Shown one piece after another: positions 24,929-33,620 of a DNA stretch of 64,000 nt. Made by a program: the position numbers and the translations under genes. The DNA comes from Pseudomonas gingeri. GTDB taxonomy: Bacteria; Pseudomonadota; Gammaproteobacteria; Pseudomonadales; Pseudomonadaceae. Position 1 is the stretch's first letter, and each line of letters starts with the position of its first letter. Location of the stretch: positions 360,894 through 424,893 of the forward strand of contig NZ_JACAPR010000013.1 of NCBI RefSeq assembly GCF_013385635.1, given 5' to 3'. The notes under the pieces are model-generated. The model was not told where the DNA came from and made no database searches. It saw nothing but the letters and a program-made list of their open reading frames with translations.

Positions 24929-25804
24929 CTACCCCTTGGCCAGCGAACCCGACACCGGCAGGCTGTCCAGCAGCCGCAGGCCGGTGGTCTTGACGAAGGT
25001 GGCGTAGTCCATTGGTCGCTGGATGGCGGTTTCTGCGTTCGGCAGCACATAAGCCCAGGCCCGTCCGGACGCACTGTCGTAGACCAGTTTGAACAGCCGG
25101 GTCGGCACCCAGACCCGGTTATCGCCGATGGTGCCGTGGCCCTCGTCGAACAGCGGACCGGTGAACACATAGACATTGCCGTTGGCGCGCATCGCGAACT
25201 TGCGCACATCCGCCTCGACCTTGCTCCAGATCTTGCGATTGTTGGTCGGGTCCTGTGGCACCATGTTCGATAGCGCAAAGGACTGGGCCATGGCATTCGG
25301 GCTCGGCGCATCGGCTGCCGGTGACTGATGCCCACGGTCCACCGCCGGATGCTGGCTGCGGTAGTCACTCAATTCGGCCCGACCACCCTTGGGAATACGC
25401 GGGTCCGGGTAGAACTGGTTGGTGCGTTCCTCGCCCTTGGCGTCCTTCAGTTGCGCCGAACTCAGGCGTTCGACCACCACCAGCGGGGTCTTGCTGGTTT
25501 GCGAATAGAGCACGGCAAAGTTGTCGGAGCACAGGGCCAGGGGTTTCATCGTCGCCGGCACGCTACCGGGATTGATCGGCCTGGCGTTGGGGAACAACTG
25601 CGCACAACCGTCGAACGAGGGCTGGCGCTCCTGACTGGAATACAGGTCGAGTGCCGCGTCCTGACTGATGGAGCCGGAACGGTGTGCCTGTTTTTCGTGC
25701 TGCGCCGGTGGAGCGATAAGATCCAGCAGACTGCGCGCTTGCGTCGCGCCGCTGGTGAACAACAAAAGGGCTGACAACCCTACTGCGATTTTGCCTGGGT
25801 TCAT
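24929..25804 (-). CDS. Secreted DNA/RNA non-specific endonuclease (NucA/Serratia-nuclease family)
   Basis: A 291-residue protein with an N-terminal signal peptide ('AVGLSALLLFTSGATQA'). The beta-beta-alpha-metal nuclease motif 'DRGHQSPAAD' (about residue 158) contains the catalytic His; the Mg-binding Asn is in 'LSNMVPQDPTNNRKIW', which matches the 'L.NM.PQ...N...W' signature. It would degrade extracellular or periplasmic nucleic acids. Transcribed alone, 53 bp upstream of the LysR gene. Confidence 0.92.
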   Translation of the reverse strand: MNPGKIAVGLSALLLFTSGATQARSLLDLIAPPAQHEKQAHRSGSISQDAALDLYSSQERQPSFDGCAQLFPNARPINPGSVPATMKPLALCSDNFAVLYSQTSKTPLVVVERLSSAQLKDAKGEERTNQFYPDPRIPKGGRAELSDYRSQHPAVDRGHQSPAADAPSPNAMAQSFALSNMVPQDPTNNRKIWSKVEADVRKFAMRANGNVYVFTGPLFDEGHGTIGDNRVWVPTRLFKLVYDSASGRAWAYVLPNAETAIQRPMDYATFVKTTGLRLLDSLPVSGSLAKG

Positions 25805-25976
25805 GCTTCAAATCTTCGAATGGAATGGTCGGAAAGCTGACGATAGAGCCCTCTATGTCGCGACTCGGAGGGGCTTTTACCATCTGCCGCTGGCAAATGA
25901 CAGCGATTCGTCGATACCGTTTTTACGCAGGAATGGGGTTAAAATGCCGGCCCTTTCAGATTGCCGACCCTGCCCG

Positions 25977-26939
25977 ATGAATCCCCAAGCCTTGTCCACC
26001 CTCCACGCTCACCTGCTCGACGCCCTGGCGGCGGCCCCGGCCGAAACCCGGCGCCTGTTCCACGGGCGCGGACGCTGCTGGCCGGGACTGGAGCAACTGA
26101 CCGTCGACTGGTTGCAGGGCGTGGTCATGGTTTCGCTGTTCAAGGAACCGGAGCCCGAGCAGTTGACCGAACTCAAGCGGGTGCTGGGCGAACTGAGCCA
26201 GTCCGCGGCCTGGACCGGCAGTGGCGCCCATACCCTGTTGCTGCAACACCGCTACCTGCCATTGAGCCCGGCCGAATGGCTGCTCGGCGAAGCCATCGAG
26301 GAATGGACCCTGACCGAAGGCGGCCTGCGTTACCGGGTGGACCTGGGCAAGAAGCAGAACAACGGCCTGTTCCTCGACATGCGTTATGGCCGCGACTGGG
26401 TCCGGGCCAACGCCGGGGGCAAGCGCGTGCTCAACCTGTTCGCCTACACCTGCGGCTTTTCGGTGGCGGCCATCGCCGGCGGCGCACAGCATGTGGTGAA
26501 CCTGGACATGTCCCGCGCGGCCCTCAGCCGTGGCCGCGACAATCACCGCCTGAACGGCCACGACCTGGGCAAGGTGAGCTTTCTCGGCCACGACCTGTTC
26601 AAGTCCTGGGGCAAGGTGATCAACAGCGGCCCTTATGACCTGGTGATCATCGATCCACCCTCGTTCCAGAAAGGCAGCTTCCTGCTGACCAAGGATTACC
26701 AGCGGGTCCTGCGTCGCCTGCCGGAACTGCTCACGGCCCAGGGCACGGTTCTGGCCTGCATGAACGACCCGTCCACGGGTTCGGACTTCCTGATCGACGG
26801 CGTCACCCGCGAGGCGCCGAGCCTGCGCTTCGAACAGCGCCTGGACAACCCGCCGGAGTTTCCCGACAGCGATGTCGAAAGCGGCTTGAAGGCCCTGGTG
26901 TTCCGTCAGCACAAGACGGGCGACACGCCTTCACACTGA
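25977..26939 (+). CDS. Class I SAM-dependent methyltransferase (RlmI/RlmK-like core)
   Basis: A 320-residue protein. After an N-terminal helical region ('RLFHGRGRCWPGLEQLTVDW'), the Rossmann methyltransferase is visible: 'NGLFLDMRYGRDWVRANAGG', motif I 'VLNLFAYTCGFSVAAIAGGA', motif II acidic 'VVNLDMSRAALSRGRDNH', and motif IV 'YDLVIIDPPSFQKGSF', of the DPP(S/Y) type characteristic of nucleic-acid base methyltransferases such as 23S rRNA m5C/m7G enzymes. The PUA domain of RlmI is lacking. An ATG at 25944 would add 11 residues. Target nucleotide unknown. Confidence 0.88.
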   Translation: MNPQALSTLHAHLLDALAAAPAETRRLFHGRGRCWPGLEQLTVDWLQGVVMVSLFKEPEPEQLTELKRVLGELSQSAAWTGSGAHTLLLQHRYLPLSPAEWLLGEAIEEWTLTEGGLRYRVDLGKKQNNGLFLDMRYGRDWVRANAGGKRVLNLFAYTCGFSVAAIAGGAQHVVNLDMSRAALSRGRDNHRLNGHDLGKVSFLGHDLFKSWGKVINSGPYDLVIIDPPSFQKGSFLLTKDYQRVLRRLPELLTAQGTVLACMNDPSTGSDFLIDGVTREAPSLRFEQRLDNPPEFPDSDVESGLKALVFRQHKTGDTPSH

Positions 26940-27056
26940 AAGCGACGCCGATCCCTGGCCGCGCCTGGAAAATGGCCGGCCGGTTTGCCTCGATCGCTAC
27001 AAAGTATCAAGCTGTCGACTATAAGAAACCCATGTTCGCCCACCCGTGAGGCTGTT

Positions 27057-27941
27057 GTGTCCAGAGGCATTGTTCTATCGGTATTGGCGTCCTGCCTGTT
27101 CGCCATCATGTATTTCTACACGTCCTTGCTCGATCCGCTCAACGGCGAGGACATCTTTGGCTGGCGCATGCTGCTCACCGTGCCCTGCATGACGGTGTTC
27201 ATGCTGCTGTCCGGTGACTGGAAGCGGGTGCCGGCGATCTTCATCCGCATTCGCCAGCAGCCGGTGTTGCTGGCCAAGCTGCTGCTGTCCTCGGCGATGC
27301 TCGGCGTGCAGTTGTGGATATTCCTCTGGGCGCCACTCAACGGCCACAGCCTGGACGTGTCCCTCGGTTACTTCCTGCTGCCCCTGACCATGGTCCTGAC
27401 CGGGCGTATCGTCTACGGCGAAAAGCTCTCGCGGCTCCAGACCATCGCCGCCCTGCTGGCTCTTTGCGGCGTGCTCAACGAGTTGTACCAGGTGGGCAGT
27501 TTCTCCTGGACCACCTTGCTGGTGGCCCTCGGTTACCCGGTGTACTTCGTACTGCGTCGGCGCAACGGCACCGACAACCTGGGTGGGCTGTGGCTCGACA
27601 TGGCGTTGCTGTTGCCGGTGGCCTGGTGGTTCGTGCAGCACGGCGAACAGGGTTTTGCCGTGCTCGACCGGCGACCTTCGCTGTACGTGCTGATTCCGTT
27701 GCTGGGCGTGATCAGTGCGGCGGCATTGATCTGCTACCTGCTGGCCAGCCGCTTGCTGGCGTTCGGCCTGTTCGGCCTGCTGGGGTATGTCGAACCGGTA
27801 TTGCTGGTGATCGTCGCCCTGCTGCTGGGCGAAAGCATCCGCGCCGGGGAATGGCTGACCTATATCCCGATCTGGCTGGCAGTGGTGGTGCTGGTGCTCG
27901 AAGGCGTCAAGCGCGTGCTGGGGCAGCGTCGGGAGGTATAA
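27057..27941 (+). CDS. rarD: RarD-type EamA/DMT transporter
   Basis: A 294-residue inner-membrane protein. GTG at 27057 is chosen because GAGG lies five bases upstream and the first membrane helix begins immediately. It carries about ten helices and the RarD signature segments: 'LASCLFAIMYFYTSLLDPL', 'FGWRMLLTVPCM', 'LGVQLWIFLWAPLNGHSLDV', 'SLGYFLLPLTMVLTGRIVYG', 'EKLSRLQTIAALLALCGVL'. The family belongs to drug/metabolite exporters; the substrate is unknown. A dispersed palindromic repeat follows the stop. Confidence 0.9.
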   Translation: MSRGIVLSVLASCLFAIMYFYTSLLDPLNGEDIFGWRMLLTVPCMTVFMLLSGDWKRVPAIFIRIRQQPVLLAKLLLSSAMLGVQLWIFLWAPLNGHSLDVSLGYFLLPLTMVLTGRIVYGEKLSRLQTIAALLALCGVLNELYQVGSFSWTTLLVALGYPVYFVLRRRNGTDNLGGLWLDMALLLPVAWWFVQHGEQGFAVLDRRPSLYVLIPLLGVISAAALICYLLASRLLAFGLFGLLGYVEPVLLVIVALLLGESIRAGEWLTYIPIWLAVVVLVLEGVKRVLGQRREV

Positions 27942-27952
27942 CACTGGAAGCT

Positions 27953-28061
27953 GATCGTTCCCACGCGCAGCAAAGGCATGCAGCCCGTGGCGCTCCGCGT
28001 CACAATGAGCGAATGCAGAGCGTCCAGAGAGGCATTCCCACGCTGGAGCGTGGGAACGATC
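27953..28061. repeat. Dispersed palindromic repeat, copy B
   Basis: A 109-bp element with the same ends (GATCGTTCCC...GGGAACGATC) and interior as copy A at 19385-19492; between the two only a few bases differ. It occupies the whole gap between rarD and the convergent sulfurtransferase-lyase fusion and can form stem-loops in both directions. Confidence 0.85.
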
Positions 28062-28075
28062 ATTGCCTATAGGCC

Positions 28076-30817
28076 TCAGAGCGCGGCAAACCCGCGTTGC
28101 AGATCCTCGATCAACGATGCCACGGCCTCCAGGCCGATATGCAGGCGGATCACCGGGTTGCGCGACGGTACCGGGAACTCGCGATCTTCCAGGTCGGCCA
28201 GCGTCACCAGGCTTTCATAGCCGCCCCACGACGCCCCCAGCCCGAACAGGCTCAAGGCGCCGATAAAGCGCTCGGCCTGCTCCGGATCGGCCTCGGCGAA
28301 CTCGAACGACACCAGCCCGTTGCTGCCGGTAAAATCGCGCAGCCACACCAGGTGCCCCGGATGCTCCGGCAACGCCGGATGAAAGACCTGCCGGACCTGC
28401 GGTTGTGCCTGCAACCAGCGGGCGATTTCCAGGCCCTGGCGCTGGTGCACTTCCAACCGCGCCGCCAGGGTCCGCGCACCGCGCAGCACCAGGAAAGCAT
28501 CGTCGGGACTGACCGTGTTGCCAAAGCTGTCGCTCATGCGCGCCAAGGGTTGCCAGGCGGCCTCGTTGGTGCAGACGCTGCCCATCACCACATCGCTGTG
28601 GCCGGCCAGGTACTTGGTCAGGGCCATGATCGAGATATCCGCGCCCAGTGCCAGCGGCCGGTACTGGTACGCCGAACCCCAGGTGTTGTCGACCGCCACC
28701 AGGATATCGCGCGGCTTGCACAAGGCGACGATCGCCGGCAGGTCGCTCAACTCATACAGCAGCGAACCCGGCACCTCGCAGTAGACCATCCGTGTCGTCG
28801 CCCGCAACCGGGATTCGAGATCCCGGCCATCCGCCGGGAAATACTCGACCTCGATGCCGAACGGCGCGAGAAACTCCTTCGCCAGCCGGCGTACCGGTCC
28901 GTACACGCCATCGGTGATCAGTACATGATCGCCCGGGCGCAGGTACGCCAGCAGCGTCTGCGCCACCGCCGCCAGGCCGGTGCCGAACAGCCGCGTGCGA
29001 TAACCGCCTTCCAGCTCGGTCACCAGGTCTTCCAGGGCAAAGGCCGTCGGATTGCCACGGGCGCCGTAGCTCAAGACCCGCTCGCTGTCGCGTCGGGTAC
29101 GGGCCTCGCGCATCTGCGCCAGGTTGTCGAACAGCACCGTGCTCAGACGCGTCACCGGCACATTCACCGCCCGCGCCCCGCTACCCTCGCGGGTCCGCGC
29201 GGCGTGGACCAGGCGGGTCCGCACATCGACCGGCGCGCCGGCCGGTGCCAATGGGCTCAGGCTGGCGATCTCGGCCTCGGTCATCTGCCCCAGCAGACCG
29301 GTTTCCCAAGCCAGGTACTGGCGCGCCGCGTCCTTGTTGCCGGAGTGACGGTCATGGGTGAAGAACAGGAAGTCGATGCACTGCTCATCCGGCAAGGCCG
29401 ACGCATCGGTGATCAGCTTCAGGCCGTTGTCCTGCCAGGACGGGATATCTCCCGACAGCACACGGGCCTGGGCGCGCTGGGCCAGCGGCAATTCCAGCAA
29501 CGCCAGTTGCGCCACCGCCAGATCGGCAGCGACCAGCACCAGCGGCCGTGTCTCGGCGGCCACTTGTGCCGCCAGCAGCGAACGGATCGACCATTGCGCA
29601 CCGGCCAGATGGCTTTTGCGGAAGGTCATGCCCGGACGCAGGTCGATCAGCGCCACGCTGTCTTCGGCCAGAGCCCGCGACAGGCTTGCCGCGTCGATGG
29701 CCGGCAGTTCCGGGAACGGCGGCGGTGTCGCCACCGGCAACCGCAGGCCGCTGTGCAGACCGTCTTCAAGCACCCGCGCATCGTGCCCCAACTGACGCAG
29801 CCAGCTGGCCACGATCGGCGCACGCACGCCATCGCCGTCGAACACCACCACCCGCGCCTTGCGCACGCCGATATACAGGTCGGTGGCCTGGATCAACTGG
29901 CCGCCGGGAGTGTGTTGCGCACCGGGCAGGCTGCCCAGGGCAAACTCCTCGGCACTGCGTACGTCGCAGAGAAACAGGCTGCCCTCGCCGCTGTCGGCCC
30001 AGGCACTGACCTGCGCCGCACTGACGCTCGGCACGCCGGCACGCCGCGCCAGTTGCCGGGCCGCTTCGCGCTGCTGCTCCAGCCCGGTCGGCGCCACCTC
30101 GTCGCGATAACGCCGGCTGCTGCCGTGCTCCAGTTGCAGGTCGGCGAGAAACCAGCCCTGGGTACCGTTCTCCAGGGCATAGACCGGGTTCTTCACGCCC
30201 AGGTTGATCAGGGTCTGCGCGCCGATAATGCTGCGGGTACGCCCGGCGCAGTTGATCACCACCGGAGTCGACTCATCCGGCACCAGGTCGTGCAGGCGAT
30301 AGCCCAGCTCGCCGTTCGGGCAGCAGATCGAACCGGGAATGGTCATCTTGCGGTATTCGTCGAACGGCCGGCCGTCGAGCAGCACCAGGGGCTTGCCCTC
30401 GGCCTGCCAGGTGGCCAGCTCGCCGGCGCTGATATGCGGGGTATGGCAGGCTTCTTCCACCAGCTCGCCAAAGGCCTTGGACGGCACATGGACGCCGGCG
30501 AATAGCTGCAGGCCGGCAGCCTGCCAACCCTCGGCGCCGCCTTCGAGGCGGTGCACCTGGCTGTAGCCGAGTTCGGCCAGCCGCCGGGCAGCCCGCAACG
30601 ACAGCTCGCCGCCGTCCTGGTCGTAGATCACCAGGCGTACCGTCGGATTCGGCGCCAGCCGCCGGGCTTCCAGCTCCAGGCGGCTATAGGGCAGGTGCAC
30701 GCCGTGGAACAGGTGCGCCGAGCCGTATTGCCCGTGCTCGCGAATGTCGAACAGGGCGATTTCCCGGCCATCGAACAGCCACGTCTGCAACTGTGCCGGG
30801 GTAATGGTTGTGCTCAC
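28076..30817 (-). CDS. Fusion of four rhodanese modules and a cystathionine-lyase-type PLP enzyme
   Basis: A 913-residue protein from a GTG with GAGG five bases upstream; an ATG at 30847, overlapping the stop of the preceding gene, would add ten residues. Residues 1-470 hold four rhodanese-like units. Only the second has the catalytic Cys ('VVINCAGRTRS', Cys190); in the others the loop is Asp- or Ala-based ('VIYDQDGGELS', 'VVFDGDGVRAP', 'LVLVAADLAVA'). After a linker ('HDRHSGNKDAARQYLAWE') the C-terminal ~370 residues are a Cys/Met-metabolism PLP enzyme: 'DNTWGSAYQYRPLALGADIS' and the Schiff-base Lys in 'MALTKYLAGHSDVVMG' (Lys735), with 'SDSFGNTVSPDDAFLVLRG'. Probable role: C-S bond cleavage of cystine, cysteine or a thioether, with the released sulfane sulfur passed to the rhodanese Cys. 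It ends a sulfur-compound operon. Confidence 0.9.
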   Translation of the reverse strand: MSTTITPAQLQTWLFDGREIALFDIREHGQYGSAHLFHGVHLPYSRLELEARRLAPNPTVRLVIYDQDGGELSLRAARRLAELGYSQVHRLEGGAEGWQAAGLQLFAGVHVPSKAFGELVEEACHTPHISAGELATWQAEGKPLVLLDGRPFDEYRKMTIPGSICCPNGELGYRLHDLVPDESTPVVINCAGRTRSIIGAQTLINLGVKNPVYALENGTQGWFLADLQLEHGSSRRYRDEVAPTGLEQQREAARQLARRAGVPSVSAAQVSAWADSGEGSLFLCDVRSAEEFALGSLPGAQHTPGGQLIQATDLYIGVRKARVVVFDGDGVRAPIVASWLRQLGHDARVLEDGLHSGLRLPVATPPPFPELPAIDAASLSRALAEDSVALIDLRPGMTFRKSHLAGAQWSIRSLLAAQVAAETRPLVLVAADLAVAQLALLELPLAQRAQARVLSGDIPSWQDNGLKLITDASALPDEQCIDFLFFTHDRHSGNKDAARQYLAWETGLLGQMTEAEIASLSPLAPAGAPVDVRTRLVHAARTREGSGARAVNVPVTRLSTVLFDNLAQMREARTRRDSERVLSYGARGNPTAFALEDLVTELEGGYRTRLFGTGLAAVAQTLLAYLRPGDHVLITDGVYGPVRRLAKEFLAPFGIEVEYFPADGRDLESRLRATTRMVYCEVPGSLLYELSDLPAIVALCKPRDILVAVDNTWGSAYQYRPLALGADISIMALTKYLAGHSDVVMGSVCTNEAAWQPLARMSDSFGNTVSPDDAFLVLRGARTLAARLEVHQRQGLEIARWLQAQPQVRQVFHPALPEHPGHLVWLRDFTGSNGLVSFEFAEADPEQAERFIGALSLFGLGASWGGYESLVTLADLEDREFPVPSRNPVIRLHIGLEAVASLIEDLQRGFAAL

Positions 30818-30843
30818 GAAAGCCTCGCCTCGGGATAAAGAAG

Positions 30844-31500
30844 TCATTCCAGCACCAGTGAACGTTCAGCCGGTGCCAGCTCGCGGCCGCGGGCATAGGC
30901 CCGCTGCACGGCCGGACGGGCCTTGATCCGCTCACGCCAGGCGCCGATCGCCGGGTAGTCGACCAGATCGAAGCCCTGGCGTTGTGGCTGGATCCACGGA
31001 AAGATCGCCATGTCGGCGATGCTGTAGTCACCCGCGACGAACGCCCGTTGGGAAAGGCGCCGCTCCAGTACCTCATACAAACGGGTGGCCTCGCCCTGCA
31101 ACAGGTCGAGGGCAAAGGGGATCGGCTCCGGGGCCTTTTCCCGGAACAGTTGCCACTGGCTCAGGTACGGCGTGATGTGCCCGACCTGCCAGAACAGCCA
31201 CTCCTGCACCCGCTGGCGCTCGACGCTGCCGGCCGCCGGGACGAAACGTCCGTTCTTGTCCGCCAGGTACGTGAGGATAGCCCCGGATTCGAACAGGCTC
31301 AGCGGTTCGCTGCCGGTACTCGGTGCATGGTCGACAATCGCCGGGATCCGGCCATTGGCGCTGATCTGCTGGAAAGCCGCGTCACGCTGCTGCCCGGTGC
31401 GGATATTCACCGCTTGCTGGCGGTACTCCAGCCCCAGTTCCTCGAGCAGGATGCCGACCTTCAAGCCATTGGCCGTCGGCCAGTAGTGGAAGTCGATCAT
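30844..31500 (-). CDS. YfcG-type glutathione transferase / disulfide-bond reductase
   Basis: A 218-residue GST. The N-terminal thioredoxin-like domain begins 'MIDFHYWPTANGLKVGILLE'; Thr9 and Asn11 occupy the positions of the catalytic residues of E. coli YfcG, and the later 'GRIPAIVDH' and 'EPLSLFESGAILTYLADKNG' match that protein closely. The C-terminal helical domain contains 'WLFWQVGHITPYLSQ' and the folding motif 'YSIADMAIFPWI'. YfcG reduces disulfides with glutathione, so a role in reducing imported cystine or mixed disulfides is likely. The start overlaps the stop of the dioxygenase gene (ATGA). Confidence 0.9.
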   Translation of the reverse strand: MIDFHYWPTANGLKVGILLEELGLEYRQQAVNIRTGQQRDAAFQQISANGRIPAIVDHAPSTGSEPLSLFESGAILTYLADKNGRFVPAAGSVERQRVQEWLFWQVGHITPYLSQWQLFREKAPEPIPFALDLLQGEATRLYEVLERRLSQRAFVAGDYSIADMAIFPWIQPQRQGFDLVDYPAIGAWRERIKARPAVQRAYARGRELAPAERSLVLE

Positions 31501-32093
31501 GCGTAGGCCTTGATCGAAGGCGCCATCTGCGACTTGTTGTAGTTCAGGACGGTGCCATCGTCCTGCACGCCGTAGCGGCCTTCGAGGGACTCCAGCGGAC
31601 GACCGTAGAGGTGGAAGTGCAAGGTGGCCTGTTCGCCGTCGACGCGGATGCTGTGCAGGTCTTCGCCGAGGAAGGCGATCGAGGTGCCGGGCTGCACCAC
31701 CACTTCACGTTCGAGCGCCAGTACCGCGCGCTTCGGATCGGAGCCATCGTCGCTGCGGGTGTACACGCGGTTCAGCTCCTGGCCTTCGATGGCGCTGATC
31801 ACCGCCCAGGTCTCGTGGTTGTGGGCGATGGTGTTCTTGCCCGGCAGCAAGGAGTTGAGGTACAGCGTCGGAGTCTCGCCGTCATCGTTCAGGCGGTAGC
31901 GGAACGCAGTGCTGCCCTCGCCCGCCACGGGCGCCGGGAAAGCGTCGAAATTGAACAGGTCGCGGCGCTCGGCCAGCTCTTCCAGCAGGGCGACGATGTG
32001 CTCCAGTGCCGCGCGATCGACGCCGCGCTGGTGGATGGCGCGGATCTTCACCAGGAAAGATTCGATCACGTTGGCGCGTTCGGTGGTGCTCAT
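31497..32093 (-). CDS. Cysteine dioxygenase-like thiol dioxygenase (cupin)
   Basis: A 198-residue protein. AAGGAG seven bases upstream fixes the start at 32093. The non-haem iron cupin is visible: first motif 'NTIAHNHETWAVISAIEGQE' with His91 and His93, second motif 'GTSIAFLGEDLHSIRV' with His147, giving the 3-His centre of thiol dioxygenases. It oxidises a thiol to a sulfinate with O2; cysteine, 3-mercaptopropionate and mercaptosuccinate are the known choices in the family and cannot be separated by eye. In the operon it lies between the transporter ATPase and the disulfide reductase, which favours cysteine derived from cystine. Confidence 0.88.
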   Translation of the reverse strand: MSTTERANVIESFLVKIRAIHQRGVDRAALEHIVALLEELAERRDLFNFDAFPAPVAGEGSTAFRYRLNDDGETPTLYLNSLLPGKNTIAHNHETWAVISAIEGQELNRVYTRSDDGSDPKRAVLALEREVVVQPGTSIAFLGEDLHSIRVDGEQATLHFHLYGRPLESLEGRYGVQDDGTVLNYNKSQMAPSIKAYA

Positions 32094-32122
32094 GGGCAGG
32101 CTCCTTATCAGGTGAATCACGG

Positions 32123-32944
32123 TCAGATGGACAGGCTAAAGGGACTGATATTGCTCAGTCGGAACGGGTCGGCCTGCACCGGGCGGCGGCTGACGTCGCC
32201 CAGGGCGTGCCGGAGGAACTCGCGGGTGCGTTCGCTCTGCGGCTCCTGGAAAATCTGGTAGGCACTGCCGGACTCGACGATCCGGCCGTTCTCGGTGAAA
32301 TACACCACGTCGCTGATGTCCTCGGCGAAACGCATTTCGTGGGTCACCAGCACGCAGGTCATGCCTTCCTCGGTCAGTTCGCGAATCACCGTCAGCACTT
32401 CGCCGACGGTTTCCGGATCGAGGGCCGAGGTCACCTCGTCGAACAGGATCAGTTCCGGGCGCATCGCCAGCGCCCGGGCAATCGCTACCCGCTGCTGCTG
32501 ACCACCGGACAACTGCCCGGGAAAGGCCTCGGCCTTGTGCTCCATGCGCACCTTGGCCAGCAGTTGACGGGCTTGCTGCTCGGCGTCCGCGCGGCTGCGC
32601 CCGAGCACCTTGCACGGAGCGATCAGCAGGTTTTCCAGCACCGACAGATGCGGGAACAAGTTGTATTGCTGGAACACGAAGCCGACCCGCTTGCGCAGCT
32701 CGATCAGTTCGGCCTCGCGTTGCAGTTGGTGCACCTCGGTGCTGCCGACACGGATGCTGCCGCGCTGGGGCTTGAGCAGCCCGGTGATGCAACGCAGGAT
32801 GGTCGACTTGCCCGAGCCGGACGGGCCGATAATCGATACCGCCTGGCCGCGCTGGACATCCAGGTCGATGCCCTTGAGCACCGGGTTGGCACCGAACGAC
32901 AGGTGCAGGTCGCGCAGGCTGACGAGCGTTTCAGTAGAAGGCAT
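32123..32944 (-). CDS. Amino-acid ABC transporter ATPase
   Basis: A 273-residue protein of the polar-amino-acid (GlnQ/HisP/TcyN) type: Walker A 'GPSGSGKST', Q-loop 'VGFVFQQYNLFPHLSVLENL', signature 'LSGGQQQR', Walker B 'LILFDEVTSALDPE', and H-loop 'CVLVTHEMRFAEDIS'. The C-terminus has a 25-residue extension after the usual end ('FLRHALGD'). It energises uptake through the two permeases immediately upstream; its start overlaps the permease stop by 14 bp. Confidence 0.93.
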   Translation of the reverse strand: MPSTETLVSLRDLHLSFGANPVLKGIDLDVQRGQAVSIIGPSGSGKSTILRCITGLLKPQRGSIRVGSTEVHQLQREAELIELRKRVGFVFQQYNLFPHLSVLENLLIAPCKVLGRSRADAEQQARQLLAKVRMEHKAEAFPGQLSGGQQQRVAIARALAMRPELILFDEVTSALDPETVGEVLTVIRELTEEGMTCVLVTHEMRFAEDISDVVYFTENGRIVESGSAYQIFQEPQSERTREFLRHALGDVSRRPVQADPFRLSNISPFSLSI

Positions 32945-33620
32945 AACGTCGCTCCAGGCGTTGGGTCAGACGGGAAATCGGGTAGCAATAGGCGAAGAAC
33001 AACGCCAGTACGCTGAAGTAGATCAGGACGGTGAATCCGGTGCGGTTGACGGTGTTGCTGGCGATCTGCGCGGTGTCGATCAGGTCATGCACGCCCACCA
33101 GCGAAGCCAGGGCGGTGCCCATGGTGATCACCGCATAGAGGTTCATCCACGGCGGCAGCATGCGCTTGAAGCACTGCGGCAGGATGATCGAGCGAAACAG
33201 CTGGCCGCGACTGAAGGCCAGGGAGCGCGCCGCTTCCCACTGGGTGGCGGGAATCGAGCCGATCGCCCCGCGAAAGATCTCGGCGACGTTGGCACTGGCC
33301 GGCAAGGCCAGGCCGATGGTGACTTTCAGCCAGTCGGGAAACGGCAGGTAATAGCTGCCGAGATGGATTTCGAACGGGAATACATAAGTGGTGAAGTAGA
33401 TCAGTACCAGCCACGGCGCATTGCGGAACAGTTGCACCCACAATCGCGCCGGCAAGCGCAGCAGACGCACCGGCGAGAGGCCCAGGGCGCCGATCAACAG
33501 GCCCAGGACCGAGCCGATGGCGATTGCCAGCAGGCTGATCAGGATATTCTGACCGAAGCCCACGGCCAACGCCGGGGACCAGCGCAACAGCGCTTCGATA
33601 ACCGGCAATTCAATGGCCAT
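32931..33620 (-). CDS. Amino-acid ABC transporter permease (second)
   Basis: A 229-residue HisM/GlnP-type permease with five hydrophobic segments. The EAA loop that contacts the ATPase is visible: 'IPATQWEAARSLAFSRGQLF' followed by 'IILPQCFKRMLPPWMN'. The signature 'ARLWVQLFRNAPWLVLIYFT' near the first third is typical of polar-amino-acid permeases. It overlaps both neighbouring genes, indicating translational coupling within the cystine-type operon. Confidence 0.93.
   Translation of the reverse strand: MAIELPVIEALLRWSPALAVGFGQNILISLLAIAIGSVLGLLIGALGLSPVRLLRLPARLWVQLFRNAPWLVLIYFTTYVFPFEIHLGSYYLPFPDWLKVTIGLALPASANVAEIFRGAIGSIPATQWEAARSLAFSRGQLFRSIILPQCFKRMLPPWMNLYAVITMGTALASLVGVHDLIDTAQIASNTVNRTGFTVLIYFSVLALFFAYCYPISRLTQRLERRYAFY

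Noticed and set aside
28097..30505. A long plus-strand open frame (about 800 codons) opposite the rhodanese-lyase fusion
   Set aside because: It mirrors the codon structure of the real gene on the other strand, is rich in Arg/Gln/His as expected for a high-GC antisense frame, and has no recognisable motif or ribosome site.
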